A stretch of DNA of 60,886 nucleotides from an uncultured SAR86 cluster bacterium (GTDB lineage: Bacteria > Pseudomonadota > Gammaproteobacteria > Magnimaribacterales > D2472), in contig CACPCZ010000006.1 in NCBI GenBank assembly GCA_902632555.1, positions 1-60,886 of the forward strand, written 5' to 3'. Below, piece by piece: positions 19,451 through 28,552 of this stretch. A program made the translations under genes and the position numbers. Below the pieces are notes generated by a model, which saw nothing but the letters and a program-made list of their open reading frames with translations, was not told the origin of the DNA and did no database searches. Within the stretch, counting starts at the first letter, position 1. Every line of letters starts with the position of its first letter.

Positions 19451-21529
19451 GTGAATTACTTAAGATCTGCTATTGCTTTGCTCTTAATTGTCTCATGTGG
19501 AGGCGGTGGTGGCGGAGGACCGAGCGTTCCATTCACACTTAATCTTGCACCAAATAATATTTCTACTGATGAAGACACTATATATTCAGGCTCTCTAGCT
19601 GCTGATGCAAATGAAGTTGTTACTTTAACTTATGCTCTAACAACTCAAGCTTCAAACGGTCAAGTTTCTTTATCTGCAAATGGGGGTGCTGTTACCTACA
19701 CACCAAATGAAAATTTTAATGGCACTGATTCTTTTTCTTACTCTGTCACGGCTGTTGAAAAGAGTAATGTTAAAAATAGCACAGTTACCGTTACAGTTAA
19801 TCCTGTTAATGATGCACCAGTTGTAACAATAACATCAAAGACAAATCTAACAGAGAACAACATTTTGTTTGATCAAAATCCCACTTTTTCTTTGACCTAC
19901 AATGACGTTGATAATACTAATGACGAACTTACTTTTAGCGCCAGAGTAAATAATACAAATGTGCCATCAACTTTTACTGAATCAAATCCAGGTATTGGTG
20001 ATATTGTTCTTGACTTAACATCATTGTCATCTGCTGGACTTTTTGATGCAGAAATTATTGTTTCCGATGGAAGTTTGTCAGGTTCCGATACCTATACAAC
20101 ATGGCATATTTCAAACAAAAGAGTTGTTACTATTAGTCAAGATGATGATCCCGAAGATGGTTTTGATGGCGGCGCTAAAACTCTCAAGGATTATTATGTT
20201 TACTATCTAGTTGGAGATCCAAATTCAAAAGGCAGAACTAAATATTTATTTATAGGTGATTCATTAAATGGCTCAACAGATATAAATTTATATCGAAGGG
20301 CACTTATTGCGTCTGTAAACAAGTTAAATGGTTCTGATGCTTCTGAATTTTTCAGTGAAGATTATTTCACGGTAGTATCAGCAGAGCCAGTAAATCCTGA
20401 CGGCACATCACCGGTTGGAGTAAGAACCGGATGCTATGATTTCGATGAAAATGTTTATTGTATTGGCGAAATGGATACTGCGATATTTGATGTTTTATTA
20501 CCAGACAATGTTCTTATTTCTACACTTACAAGAGTTCAAGGACGGGGTGTAAACCTAGGAAATAGAAATATTCAAAGAATAACAGAAAGTGACCCAGAGA
20601 GAACTAGACATACCTTAATGCACGAACTTGGACATGCTCATGGATATATGGGTGATGAATATAGAAGTGATGAGAGAGACCTTACTGACTACGGCAGAAA
20701 TGTAAATACCACAACCCAATCTGATGTAACTATTTTAAAATGGAATCACCACATATCTGACCAACTCAACGTTCTTGGTAAAGATATTCAGGTTTGTTAT
20801 AACTATGGTGATGGAAGTATTGCTGACAGAGATAATTTAGGAATTACTCCAGCTGATTGTGATTGCAATATAAATGTTTGGAGAGAATCGGTAGATTCAA
20901 ATGGCAACATTTCCTATTCATTTGTTAGAAAAAACGAAGAATGCAGCGGTGTTGGATTATTCGAAGGTAATTACTATGGCTTGTATGATAACTACAGGCC
21001 AACTTTTTGTTCAGTGATGGACGTGTGTACAAGTGCCGGTTATGGACCAGTAAATATCGAGGGATTTGCAGTTGGTTCTATTCAAAATCAAGGATTTTAT
21101 AATACAAGCAGTTATGGTTTTGCCAGAGATCAAGAAACTAATGAAATTAATGGATGGAGAATGGAATTAGATGTGGAATATGATACTTCAAAAATTACTT
21201 TGAAATGGTTTGTAAATGGAGAAGAAGATACATCTAAGGAAAATCAAACGACTGTCGTCTTCGATAGACCAGTTGATGACAGAGTTGAAATATATACTGC
21301 AAAAGCTGTTGATCTTACTGGAACTATAAAAGCAGAAGATGATGTTCTGGATAATACAGATTTCTATGAAGGTGCTTTTCAATCATACTTTTATTGGTGC
21401 GCCTATGATTCTAATAATTCATGTTCCTGGGCATATGATCCAAATCCATCGACATACAGTCAATATAATTATGGTTATATGAGAGGACCGCTTGGTGTAA
21501 CATGGGCAATTAATTGGGAAAAATGGTAA
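19451..21529 (+). CDS. Lipoprotein with cadherin-like domain and peptidase M64 domain
   Basis: The 692-residue protein starts (GTG) with a lipoprotein signal, LLIVSC, with the lipidated Cys at residue 16 and a poly-Gly linker. Residues 25-115 form a tandem-repeat-type beta domain (TYTPNENFNGTDSFSYSV). A second beta domain follows. Residues about 205-490 contain the zinc-metallopeptidase motif HELGHAHGYMGDEY (about 390), which matches the M64 (IgA peptidase-like) signature HExxHxxxxxxDEY. The C-terminal part is rich in aromatic residues and Cys and may be a binding domain. It is probably anchored to the outer membrane and acts on extracellular protein (inference). It follows the TonB receptor and overlaps the next gene by seven bases. 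Confidence 0.85.
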   Translation: MNYLRSAIALLLIVSCGGGGGGGPSVPFTLNLAPNNISTDEDTIYSGSLAADANEVVTLTYALTTQASNGQVSLSANGGAVTYTPNENFNGTDSFSYSVTAVEKSNVKNSTVTVTVNPVNDAPVVTITSKTNLTENNILFDQNPTFSLTYNDVDNTNDELTFSARVNNTNVPSTFTESNPGIGDIVLDLTSLSSAGLFDAEIIVSDGSLSGSDTYTTWHISNKRVVTISQDDDPEDGFDGGAKTLKDYYVYYLVGDPNSKGRTKYLFIGDSLNGSTDINLYRRALIASVNKLNGSDASEFFSEDYFTVVSAEPVNPDGTSPVGVRTGCYDFDENVYCIGEMDTAIFDVLLPDNVLISTLTRVQGRGVNLGNRNIQRITESDPERTRHTLMHELGHAHGYMGDEYRSDERDLTDYGRNVNTTTQSDVTILKWNHHISDQLNVLGKDIQVCYNYGDGSIADRDNLGITPADCDCNINVWRESVDSNGNISYSFVRKNEECSGVGLFEGNYYGLYDNYRPTFCSVMDVCTSAGYGPVNIEGFAVGSIQNQGFYNTSSYGFARDQETNEINGWRMELDVEYDTSKITLKWFVNGEEDTSKENQTTVVFDRPVDDRVEIYTAKAVDLTGTIKAEDDVLDNTDFYEGAFQSYFYWCAYDSNNSCSWAYDPNPSTYSQYNYGYMRGPLGVTWAINWEKW

Positions 21530-21996
21530 AAATATTTAAATCGGTTTTAATTATTTCAATGAGCCTTTCAGTCTCTGGTAATCTTCCTATTCTTTCAAAG
21601 AAAGAATTTGCTGAGAGAAGTGATTTATCTTATGGAGATGAAATCGCTCAAATATTTAGTTTACCCTCTAGCAGAAATGGTATATCCGATGTAAGTTCTA
21701 GTGTTGGGAAGCCCTCCGAAGTAATCATCAAAAATATGAAATTGCTGTCTCCAACGGATAGGTATGCTCTTCGAATTCTAGACAGTGATAGAAATGAAAT
21801 CTTCATAATTGGATTGGGCAATCCATTTTATATTCATGCGCAGCATATAGGATATGAAGACAGCGATTCCTTTGGGACTTATATTGATGCTGATATACAA
21901 ATTGCTCTTCCAATAGATAATGATGCATCCTATTTCGTTCTTTTATCTCAAGAAAATAAATTTTTGAAAAAAATTAATGAGATCAAAATAAGATAA
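21523..21996 (+). CDS. Exported hypothetical protein coupled to the M64 lipoprotein
   Basis: The 157-residue product has an N-terminal signal-like segment (IFKSVLIISMSLSVSG) and a soluble domain with no family I recognise. It contains VIIKNMKLLSPTDRYALRILDSDRNE and repeated beta-strand-like stretches near GLGNPFYIHAQHIGYED. The ATG at 21523 lies inside the end of the peptidase gene, so it is likely translated by coupling; an in-frame TTG at 21514 is less likely. The tight link suggests it is a partner, inhibitor or chaperone of the peptidase (inference). Confidence 0.75.
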   Translation: MVKIFKSVLIISMSLSVSGNLPILSKKEFAERSDLSYGDEIAQIFSLPSSRNGISDVSSSVGKPSEVIIKNMKLLSPTDRYALRILDSDRNEIFIIGLGNPFYIHAQHIGYEDSDSFGTYIDADIQIALPIDNDASYFVLLSQENKFLKKINEIKIR

Positions 21997-22039
21997 GTTT
22001 TCTATAAAAATTTTATTTTGTCTCTTGTAAATCAATAGC

Positions 22040-22068
22040 TTGAAAGCACAAAATTTAAAGAGTATATT
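22040..22068 (+). promoter_or_regulatory. Promoter of tRNA-Gly(GCC)
   Basis: TTGAAA at 22040-22045 and TATATT at 22063-22068 with the ideal 17-base spacing, placing the start a few bases before the tRNA. Confidence 0.75.
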
Positions 22069-22079
22069 AACTCACCAAT

Positions 22080-22155
22080 GCGGTACTAGCTCAGTTGGTA
22101 GAGCGTCTGCTTGCCAAGCAGAAGGCCGCCGGTTCGAGACCGGCGTACCGCACCA
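22080..22155 (+). tRNA. tRNA-Gly (anticodon GCC)
   Basis: A 76-nt cloverleaf with acceptor GCGGTAC/GTACCGC, anticodon stem TCTGC/GCAGA, loop TTGCCAA giving anticodon GCC, T arm GCCGG-TTCGAGA-CCGGC and encoded CCA. Confidence 0.98.
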
Positions 22156-22239
22156 GTTCACTTACAAAAATTTTATATAAATTTCGATCATAAGACCTTT
22201 TTTTTGTTGTAGTATATATCTGATACAAAGGAGAGAATT

Positions 22240-22947
22240 ATGAAGAAATTTTTGTTTAGTTTAGTAGTACTTTTAAGTTTTTCATTTCAGTCCCTCAGTG
22301 CGGCAGGATATATTGCTCTTTATTCAATGGAAGTTAGAGACCAAAATGAATTTGCTGCTGATATGGATGAATTAATGAGTTCTGATTGGGGAAAAGCATT
22401 TCCTGGTGCAGTTTCTTTAGTGCACTATACTTTTAACGGTTATGATGATGCCTCACATGCAGTCGTAATAAATTATGAGACAGAAGCTGATATGGCTAAA
22501 GGTACAGATTCTTTTTATGAACCATATTTTGGAACATTTTTAGCTAAAACAGCCTCAAATGTTAAAGATGTGGAGCAATCACTCAGCATGAAGTTAATCT
22601 CGGGTGGTGAAACTAATCCTGATAATAATCAAGTTTACACTGTTTTTAGAATGCAAGTAAAAGATCCAAGTTCATATGCAAAAGCATATATGAAAGTTAC
22701 CGAAGCTCAACAAGAGGCTGGAAACATGGATGGTGGATACGGGCTAAGAGCTCAGGTTGCTGGTAGTCAAAATTACTACACACACTATGCTTTCATCGGT
22801 GCTAGTAGTATGCAATCTGCAATTGAAGGAATGGAGACTCTATACGGAAGTGAATCTTTCGCTACTTTTCAAAAAGAGGTAGATGGCAATAGAAAGATAA
22901 TGAATACATCGATGCTGAAGGTCTTAAAAGTTTATAATAGTAATTAA
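22240..22947 (+). CDS. Exported two-domain protein of an unrecognised family (member 1)
   Basis: The 235-residue product has a signal peptide ending near FQSLSAAG and then two halves of similar layout. Each starts with a beta strand (GYIALYSMEV; QVYTVFRMQV), followed by a helix, a two-strand unit (SHAVVINYETE; THYAFIGASS) and an aromatic-rich helix (DSFYEPYFGTF; ETLYGSESFATF). This suggests a duplicated ferredoxin-like or dimeric alpha/beta barrel fold (inference). Related proteins are at 24058-24807, 42489-43229 and 43363-44118. It has an AAAGGAGAGAATT leader and a GGGAGC terminator like those of the 24058 gene. Function is unknown. Confidence 0.82.
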   Translation: MKKFLFSLVVLLSFSFQSLSAAGYIALYSMEVRDQNEFAADMDELMSSDWGKAFPGAVSLVHYTFNGYDDASHAVVINYETEADMAKGTDSFYEPYFGTFLAKTASNVKDVEQSLSMKLISGGETNPDNNQVYTVFRMQVKDPSSYAKAYMKVTEAQQEAGNMDGGYGLRAQVAGSQNYYTHYAFIGASSMQSAIEGMETLYGSESFATFQKEVDGNRKIMNTSMLKVLKVYNSN

Positions 22948-22966
22948 CTTTTAAAGATTTTTTGGA

Positions 22967-22988
22967 GGGAGCTTTTGCTCCCTTTTTT
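22967..22988 (+). terminator. Terminator of exported-family member 1
   Basis: GGGAGC-TTTT-GCTCCC followed by six T. The same hairpin occurs at 24825-24850. Confidence 0.92.
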
Positions 22989-23000
22989 AAATAAGTTTCA

Positions 23001-23975
23001 ATGAAATTAATATATTTTTTTACAATAATTTTTATAGTTTCATCATGTGGTGGAGGTGGTGGATCATCTTCTAGCGATTCAAATAATATAGTCCCTCCTG
23101 ATCCTGTGACAGATACTATTACTGAAAGCTGTGCACCAACTAGTTGGAATTACAGAATTCAAAGATGTGACTTGAATCATGACAATCTTGAAAGATACTA
23201 TTTTTTATATAGACCTGAAAATTTAAATTTATCTGAGAGCATTCCTGTTCTATTCGCCCTTCACGGTTACGGTAGCACCGCAAGAAATCATCTTTACTAT
23301 ACAAATTATGCACCAATGGCTGATAACAATAATTTTATAGTTGTATACCCACAAGGCTTTCCAATGCGAACAGTGCTAGCAAGTTCAAATTCACATTGGA
23401 ATGTGGGAGGGTGGACTATTGGAAGCGATGTCGATGATGTTGATTTTATTGATTCTGTAATTAATTTAATTTCAAAAAAAATTCCAATAGACGAAGATAG
23501 AATATATTCCTCTGGGATGTCAAATGGAGGTTTTATGAGCTATCACCTGGTGTGTAATTTGAGTAATAAAATAGCTGCAATTGCTTCGGTCACTGGATCA
23601 ATGACACCTGAAACTTATGAAGATTGCAATCCAAGCCATCCAACTCCAGTATTACAAATACATGGCTTACAGGATGTGACAGTACCATATTCAGGGCTAT
23701 CTTTCATGGAAAGTATTCCAAAGGTAATTGAGTACTGGAGAGATTTTAATTCATGCGATATTGAACCAGACAGAATTATCCAGGACAATTTTTCAGCAGG
23801 GTATGTAATTAATATTGATGAGTATAAAAATTGCTCTAATGATGTCAATGTAAAACTAATACTTCATAGCACGATGGGCCATACTTGGCCATCTACAAAC
23901 AATCATAGCGTGAGCGCAAGTAACGAGGTGTGGAATTTTGTATCTCAATTCGATTTAAACGGTAAGATAAATTAG
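23001..23975 (+). CDS. Lipoprotein esterase of the PHB-depolymerase/feruloyl-esterase-like family
   Basis: The 324-residue protein begins with a lipoprotein signal FIVSSC and a Gly/Ser linker. An alpha/beta-hydrolase domain follows: LFALHGYGSTARNH (oxyanion region), VVYPQG, the nucleophile elbow GMSNGGFMSYH (about residue 174), an Asp in QDVTVPYSG and the catalytic His in STMGHTWP. This arrangement is shared by secreted poly(3-hydroxybutyrate) depolymerases and feruloyl/acetylxylan esterases, so the true substrate is open. Cys pairs suggest disulfides in the periplasm or outside the cell. It starts 12 bases after the upstream terminator and probably has its own promoter. Confidence 0.88.
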   Translation: MKLIYFFTIIFIVSSCGGGGGSSSSDSNNIVPPDPVTDTITESCAPTSWNYRIQRCDLNHDNLERYYFLYRPENLNLSESIPVLFALHGYGSTARNHLYYTNYAPMADNNNFIVVYPQGFPMRTVLASSNSHWNVGGWTIGSDVDDVDFIDSVINLISKKIPIDEDRIYSSGMSNGGFMSYHLVCNLSNKIAAIASVTGSMTPETYEDCNPSHPTPVLQIHGLQDVTVPYSGLSFMESIPKVIEYWRDFNSCDIEPDRIIQDNFSAGYVINIDEYKNCSNDVNVKLILHSTMGHTWPSTNNHSVSASNEVWNFVSQFDLNGKIN

Positions 23976-24057
23976 TACTAAAATAAATACATTTCTTAAT
24001 AAGCAATAAATAAATTTGATGTTATATTATATTTTTAAAAAAAAGGGAGAGAATTAA

Positions 24058-24807
24058 ATGAAATATTTATTAAGCATAAGTCTTTTGTTCAGCTTTGTTT
24101 TGATTGCAGATCAGCATGAAGAAAAGTCTTCTTATGAACCAAATGTTGCTGAGTACTATGTAAGTACCTTCAAAGATGGAAAAGATATGGACGACATGAT
24201 GAGATGGGCTAAAAAGTTCAATATGTGGGCAGACAAAACTGATCATTTTGAAAATTATACTGCTGCAATGTTAGTTCCTTATTATCACAGTGGTGAGCAG
24301 CCTCATGATTTTGTTTGGGTTGGTATTAGTCCTGACTCAGAAGCGCATCATAAAGGTAATGATCATTGGTTCACCAATGGCACCAAACTTTTAGCTGAAT
24401 TAAACAAAATTTTAGACTCTGGAAACCAAACTACATATACATGGCAAAGAACTGTATCTGAAACTCCTAGTGGTCAAAATGGCTATGTGGTTTATTCAGA
24501 TTGTAAATTAGGTGAAGGTGTTACAGCTGTACAATTCTATGACGCATATTATGCTTATGCAGTAGCTGCTAAAAAAATGGGTGATGTAGCTGGAAGAAAA
24601 ATGATTTTCCCAAATATGGGTGTTCCTTCAACATGGGATTATGATTTTGTTCAAGCAGTTTCAACTGAAACAATTGCAGACTATGGAAAAAATTGGACAA
24701 ATTTTTGGAGCAATACTGATGATATGCCTGAACTTAAAGCATTAAATGACTTAGGTGGCTCTTGCGAAAATGAAAGATCATACGGTATTGTGCCAGTAAG
24801 AGGCTAA
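24058..24807 (+). CDS. Exported two-domain protein of an unrecognised family (member 2)
   Basis: The 249-residue product has a signal peptide (KYLLSISLLFSFVLIADQ). The mature part again has two halves: one with AEYYVSTFKDGKD and HDFVWVGISPDSEAHHKGND, the other with GYVVYSDCKLGEG and YDFVQAVSTETIADYGKNW. The DF(V/I)W-type strand followed by a Trp-containing helix also occurs in the proteins at 42489 and 43363. Its AAAGGGAGAGAATTAA leader and GGGAGC terminator resemble those of member 1. No enzymatic motif is seen. A periplasmic binding or quorum-type monooxygenase-like fold is possible but unproven. Confidence 0.82.
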   Translation: MKYLLSISLLFSFVLIADQHEEKSSYEPNVAEYYVSTFKDGKDMDDMMRWAKKFNMWADKTDHFENYTAAMLVPYYHSGEQPHDFVWVGISPDSEAHHKGNDHWFTNGTKLLAELNKILDSGNQTTYTWQRTVSETPSGQNGYVVYSDCKLGEGVTAVQFYDAYYAYAVAAKKMGDVAGRKMIFPNMGVPSTWDYDFVQAVSTETIADYGKNWTNFWSNTDDMPELKALNDLGGSCENERSYGIVPVRG

Positions 24808-24824
24808 TAAAAATCATTATAAAT

Positions 24825-24850
24825 AAGGGAGCTTTTGCTCCCTTTTTTTT
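24825..24850 (+). terminator. Terminator of exported-family member 2
   Basis: AAGGGAGC-TTTT-GCTCCCTT with a run of T. It is nearly identical to the hairpin at 22967. Confidence 0.93.
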
Positions 24851-24862
24851 TGAAAACCAAAT

Positions 24863-26002
24863 ATGCATAATACAGATGTGACAAAATATGATAAACATAT
24901 AGCTATTATTGGTGCTGGTATATCAGGCTTAACTCTTGGTATTTCCTTAAAACTAAATAATATTCCATGTGTGATTTTTGAGAAATCCCCAACAGTTAGT
25001 GAACATGGCGCAGGAATATCAATTTCACCCAATGGTAAACATATTTTGAGTAAATTAAATATTCTTGACGAGCTTAAAAAGGTATCAGGCAATACAAGTG
25101 AAACAATATTCTTTTCTAATTTAAAAGAAATTACAAGGATATCATCTGATGTATTAACTACATCTAGAAAAAGCCTATATGATATTTTGTTAAGTAAATA
25201 TATCTCTCTTGATGGTGAAATTCACTTTAACAGCGAACTAGAAAAAATAGATCTAGATCTAAAAGAGATTTCTTTAAAAAATGATAAAAGTTTTAATGTA
25301 GGTCATATAGCATCATGTGATGGAATTAAATCAATATGTAGATCAAAAGCTATAGACCCAAGCTTCCCAAAATATAGTGGATATTCTGTATGGAGATCAA
25401 TCATCAACCAAAAACAATCTCACATAGGTTTCTATCTAGGTGCAGGCTTTCATATTGTTTCATATCCAATAAACAACGAGCAGACAAGTTTTGTTGCAGC
25501 CGTAAAAACAAATAATCAAACAAGGGAATCATGGATGACAAAAGGATCATATTCTGATCTTCAAGATGATATTCCAAAAGAAATTCTTCAAAAATTTAAC
25601 AGCCTTAAATCTAGTGAAATATATAAATGGGGAGTTTTTGTGAGACCAAAGACAAGAATTTTATTTAAAAAAAATGTTACTTTTTTTGGCGATGCTGCTC
25701 ATCCAATTGTTCCTTTTATTGGGCAAGGTGGATGTCTGGCAATTGAAGATGCTTATGTTTTCTCAAATCTTTATATAAAAAATAACTATAATATTTCCAA
25801 AACTCAGGAAGAATATCAATTAATTAGATTAGATCGTATTAATAAAATAACTAAATCGTCTCAAAATCAAGGGAAACTAAATCATTTAAAAAATCCTTTT
25901 TTGGTATTTTCAAGGAACTTTCTTATGAAAAATACAAATATAATCAAATACATGACTAAAAACATATGGGGATATAGACCTGAAAATGATATTCATTTTT
26001 AG
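24863..26002 (+). CDS. FAD-dependent aromatic-hydroxylase-like monooxygenase
   Basis: The 379-residue protein is a class A flavoprotein monooxygenase of the UbiH/salicylate-hydroxylase fold. It has an N-terminal FAD motif IAIIGAGISGLTLGISLK (about 10-27), the GAGISISPNG block and the C-terminal FAD-ribityl motif FFGDAAHPIVPFIGQGGCLA (about 274-293) with the conserved Gly-Asp. Such enzymes insert one oxygen into aromatic or similar substrates using NAD(P)H. The substrate cannot be assigned; ubiquinone synthesis is possible but no ubi gene is adjacent. It stands alone upstream of malate synthase. Confidence 0.88.
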   Translation: MHNTDVTKYDKHIAIIGAGISGLTLGISLKLNNIPCVIFEKSPTVSEHGAGISISPNGKHILSKLNILDELKKVSGNTSETIFFSNLKEITRISSDVLTTSRKSLYDILLSKYISLDGEIHFNSELEKIDLDLKEISLKNDKSFNVGHIASCDGIKSICRSKAIDPSFPKYSGYSVWRSIINQKQSHIGFYLGAGFHIVSYPINNEQTSFVAAVKTNNQTRESWMTKGSYSDLQDDIPKEILQKFNSLKSSEIYKWGVFVRPKTRILFKKNVTFFGDAAHPIVPFIGQGGCLAIEDAYVFSNLYIKNNYNISKTQEEYQLIRLDRINKITKSSQNQGKLNHLKNPFLVFSRNFLMKNTNIIKYMTKNIWGYRPENDIHF

Positions 26003-26052
26003 ATTATAAATCCATGTTATTGGTATATTTAACTAACTGATATAATTTATGT

Positions 26053-28263
26053 ATGAATATTTTCAAGACATTTTTTTCTTTACTAAATCCAAATTCAAAA
26101 AATTTAATATCCTCAGGACCAAATAACTTAAAAATATCTCCAAACTTAAAAGAATTTGTAAGTGATGAGTTGTTACCAGGCTTAAATATTTCTGAAGATT
26201 ATTTTTGGAAAACATTTGAAAGTATTTTAGATATGTTTACTGAGAGGAATATCGAACTTTTGCAAGAAAGAGGCGAGATTCAAAAAAAAATTGATGAGTG
26301 GCATATTCAAAATAAAGACAAAAATTTTGACCGTAATAAATACAAAGCTTTTCTTGAGGAAATTGGATATATTCATCCAAGAAGTAAAAATTTTTCAATA
26401 AAAACTTGGAATGTTGATCCCGAAATTAGAAAAATAGCCGGACCACAACTTGTGGTACCAGTGATGAATGCTAGATTTGCGCTCAATGCAACCAATGCTA
26501 GATGGGGAAGTCTGTATGATGCTTTGTATGGAACTGATGTAATAAGTGAATCAGACGGTGCAAAAAGGGAGGGTGGCTATAATCCGATTAGAGGTGAAAA
26601 GGTAATTGCTTTTGCTAAAGATTTTCTAGATACAGCGGCACCTCTTCAATCAGGCAAATATAATGAAGTTATAGATTTTGAGTTTGTAGAAAGCGAACTC
26701 CTTGTAACTTTATCAAATGGCAAAAAAGTAAATTTAGTTAAAAAAGAACAATATATAGGTTATATGGATAAAGGTGAGGGGGCTTACGGACTTTTATTTA
26801 AAAATAATAATCTTCATTTTGAGATTCAAATTGATAGAAGTCATCCAATTGGTCAAGATGATCCAGCTGGTATAAAAGATATACTAATGGAATCTGCTAT
26901 TACAACAATTCAAGATTGTGAAGACTCTGTTGCTGCCGTGGATGACGAAGACAAAATAATTGTTTATCGTAATTGGTTAGGTCTGATGAAAGGCAACCTT
27001 AAAAGAACATTTGATAAAGGTGGAGAGAGGCTAACAAGAGAGCTAAATCCTGATAGAAAGTATTTGCTTAAAAATGGAAGAATGATTTTACTTCCTGGAA
27101 GAAGTATGTTGCTTGTCAGAAATGTAGGACACTTAATGACAAATCCAGCTGTAATAGATAAAAATGGCAATGAAGTTTTTGAAGGCATAATGGATGCAAT
27201 TTTTACTATATGTATTGGTATTCATGATTTAATTGGAAATGGAATCTACAAAAACTCTAAAACAAAAAGCATTTACATAGTAAAGCCAAAGATGCATGGC
27301 CCAAAGGAGGTTAAGTTTACGTGTGACCTTTTTACAGCAATTGAGGATGCATTTAACTTACCAATTAATACAGTTAAAGTTGGCATTATGGATGAAGAAA
27401 GAAGAACAACTGTGAATTTAAAAGAATGTATTGAGGTAGCAAAACATCGAGTAATTTTCATTAATACAGGATTCTTAGATAGAACTGGTGATGAAATTCA
27501 CACAAGCATGGAGGCAGGACCAATGGTGACTAAGACCAAAATGAAACTCGAGAGCTGGATAAATGCTTACGAAAATTGGAACGTAGATATTGGTTTAGAA
27601 ACAGGATTTAAAGGTAATGCACAAATTGGCAAAGGCATGTGGCCTATGCCTGATGAAATGCTAGATATGTATAAAAGTAAGACAGTTCATCCCAAGTCAG
27701 GAGCAAATTGTGCATGGGTTCCATCACCCACAGCGGCCACACTTCATGCAATTCACTATCATCAAATATTTGTGCAAGATGAGCAAGATAAACTAATGAA
27801 GAGAGAGAAAGCATCTCTAGAAGATATTTTAAGCATACCTCTAATAAAAAATGACGAAATGCCATCTGAGGAGGAAATTCAAGAGGAGTTAGACAATAAT
27901 GCACAAGGAATATTGGGATATGTGGTCAGATGGGTTGATCAAGGTATCGGTTGTTCAAAAGTCCCTGATATAAATGACATCGGACTAATGGAAGATAGAG
28001 CTACTTGTAGGATTTCTAGTCAACATATCTCAAATTGGTTGCATCATGGATTATGCACTGAAGATCAGGTTATTGAAACAATGAAGAAAATGGCTCGGGT
28101 TGTTGATTTACAAAATAAAGATGATGTTAACTACAAAAAAATGTCTCCCTCATATGATGGTATTGCTTTTAAGGCAGCTTGTGATTTAGCAATTAAAGGT
28201 AGATCACAACCTAGCGGATATACTGAACCTATTCTTCACGAAATGAGGCTCAGAAGAAAATAA
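26053..28263 (+). CDS. glcB: Malate synthase G
   Basis: GlcB condenses glyoxylate with acetyl-CoA to malate. The 736-residue length matches the G isoform (about 720). Diagnostic blocks are NATNARWGSLYDALYGTD, the catalytic stretch AITTIQDCEDSVAAVD, MDEERRTTVNLKE, GMWPMPDEM and GANCAWVPSPTAATLHA. No isocitrate lyase gene is in this window, so glyoxylate may come from glycolate or purine breakdown, or aceA lies elsewhere. It is followed one base later by the DUF1330 gene. Confidence 0.97.
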   Translation: MNIFKTFFSLLNPNSKNLISSGPNNLKISPNLKEFVSDELLPGLNISEDYFWKTFESILDMFTERNIELLQERGEIQKKIDEWHIQNKDKNFDRNKYKAFLEEIGYIHPRSKNFSIKTWNVDPEIRKIAGPQLVVPVMNARFALNATNARWGSLYDALYGTDVISESDGAKREGGYNPIRGEKVIAFAKDFLDTAAPLQSGKYNEVIDFEFVESELLVTLSNGKKVNLVKKEQYIGYMDKGEGAYGLLFKNNNLHFEIQIDRSHPIGQDDPAGIKDILMESAITTIQDCEDSVAAVDDEDKIIVYRNWLGLMKGNLKRTFDKGGERLTRELNPDRKYLLKNGRMILLPGRSMLLVRNVGHLMTNPAVIDKNGNEVFEGIMDAIFTICIGIHDLIGNGIYKNSKTKSIYIVKPKMHGPKEVKFTCDLFTAIEDAFNLPINTVKVGIMDEERRTTVNLKECIEVAKHRVIFINTGFLDRTGDEIHTSMEAGPMVTKTKMKLESWINAYENWNVDIGLETGFKGNAQIGKGMWPMPDEMLDMYKSKTVHPKSGANCAWVPSPTAATLHAIHYHQIFVQDEQDKLMKREKASLEDILSIPLIKNDEMPSEEEIQEELDNNAQGILGYVVRWVDQGIGCSKVPDINDIGLMEDRATCRISSQHISNWLHHGLCTEDQVIETMKKMARVVDLQNKDDVNYKKMSPSYDGIAFKAACDLAIKGRSQPSGYTEPILHEMRLRRK

Positions 28264-28264
28264 A

Positions 28265-28552
28265 ATGAAAAAAGGATATTGGGTGGTTAGAGCAAATATT
28301 TCTGATAAATATGAATACTCTAAATATATTGAATTAGCCTCAAAAGTTATTCAAAAATATGATGGCAAATTCCTTGTTAGAGGCGGTTCTCAGATAGAAT
28401 TCGAAAAAGATGGGTTCGAAAGGACTGTTGTGGTTGAATTTGCAAGTCACCAACAAGCATTAAATTGTTACGAATCTAAGGGATATCAGTCTGCTCTAGA
28501 TTATGTTAAGAATTCAGCCGTAAGATATGTTTCTGTTGTAGAAGGGTATTAA
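28265..28552 (+). CDS. DUF1330 family protein
   Basis: The 95-residue protein begins KGYWVVRANISD and shows the dimeric alpha/beta barrel pattern of DUF1330: KYDGKFLVRGGSQIEFE, TVVVEFASHQQALNCYES and a closing VKNSAVRYVSVVEGY. Family members are small, probably dimeric proteins of unknown function. It starts one base after the glcB stop, so it is almost certainly co-transcribed with malate synthase. Its end overlaps the convergent indoleamine dioxygenase gene by four bases. Confidence 0.9.
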   Translation: MKKGYWVVRANISDKYEYSKYIELASKVIQKYDGKFLVRGGSQIEFEKDGFERTVVVEFASHQQALNCYESKGYQSALDYVKNSAVRYVSVVEGY

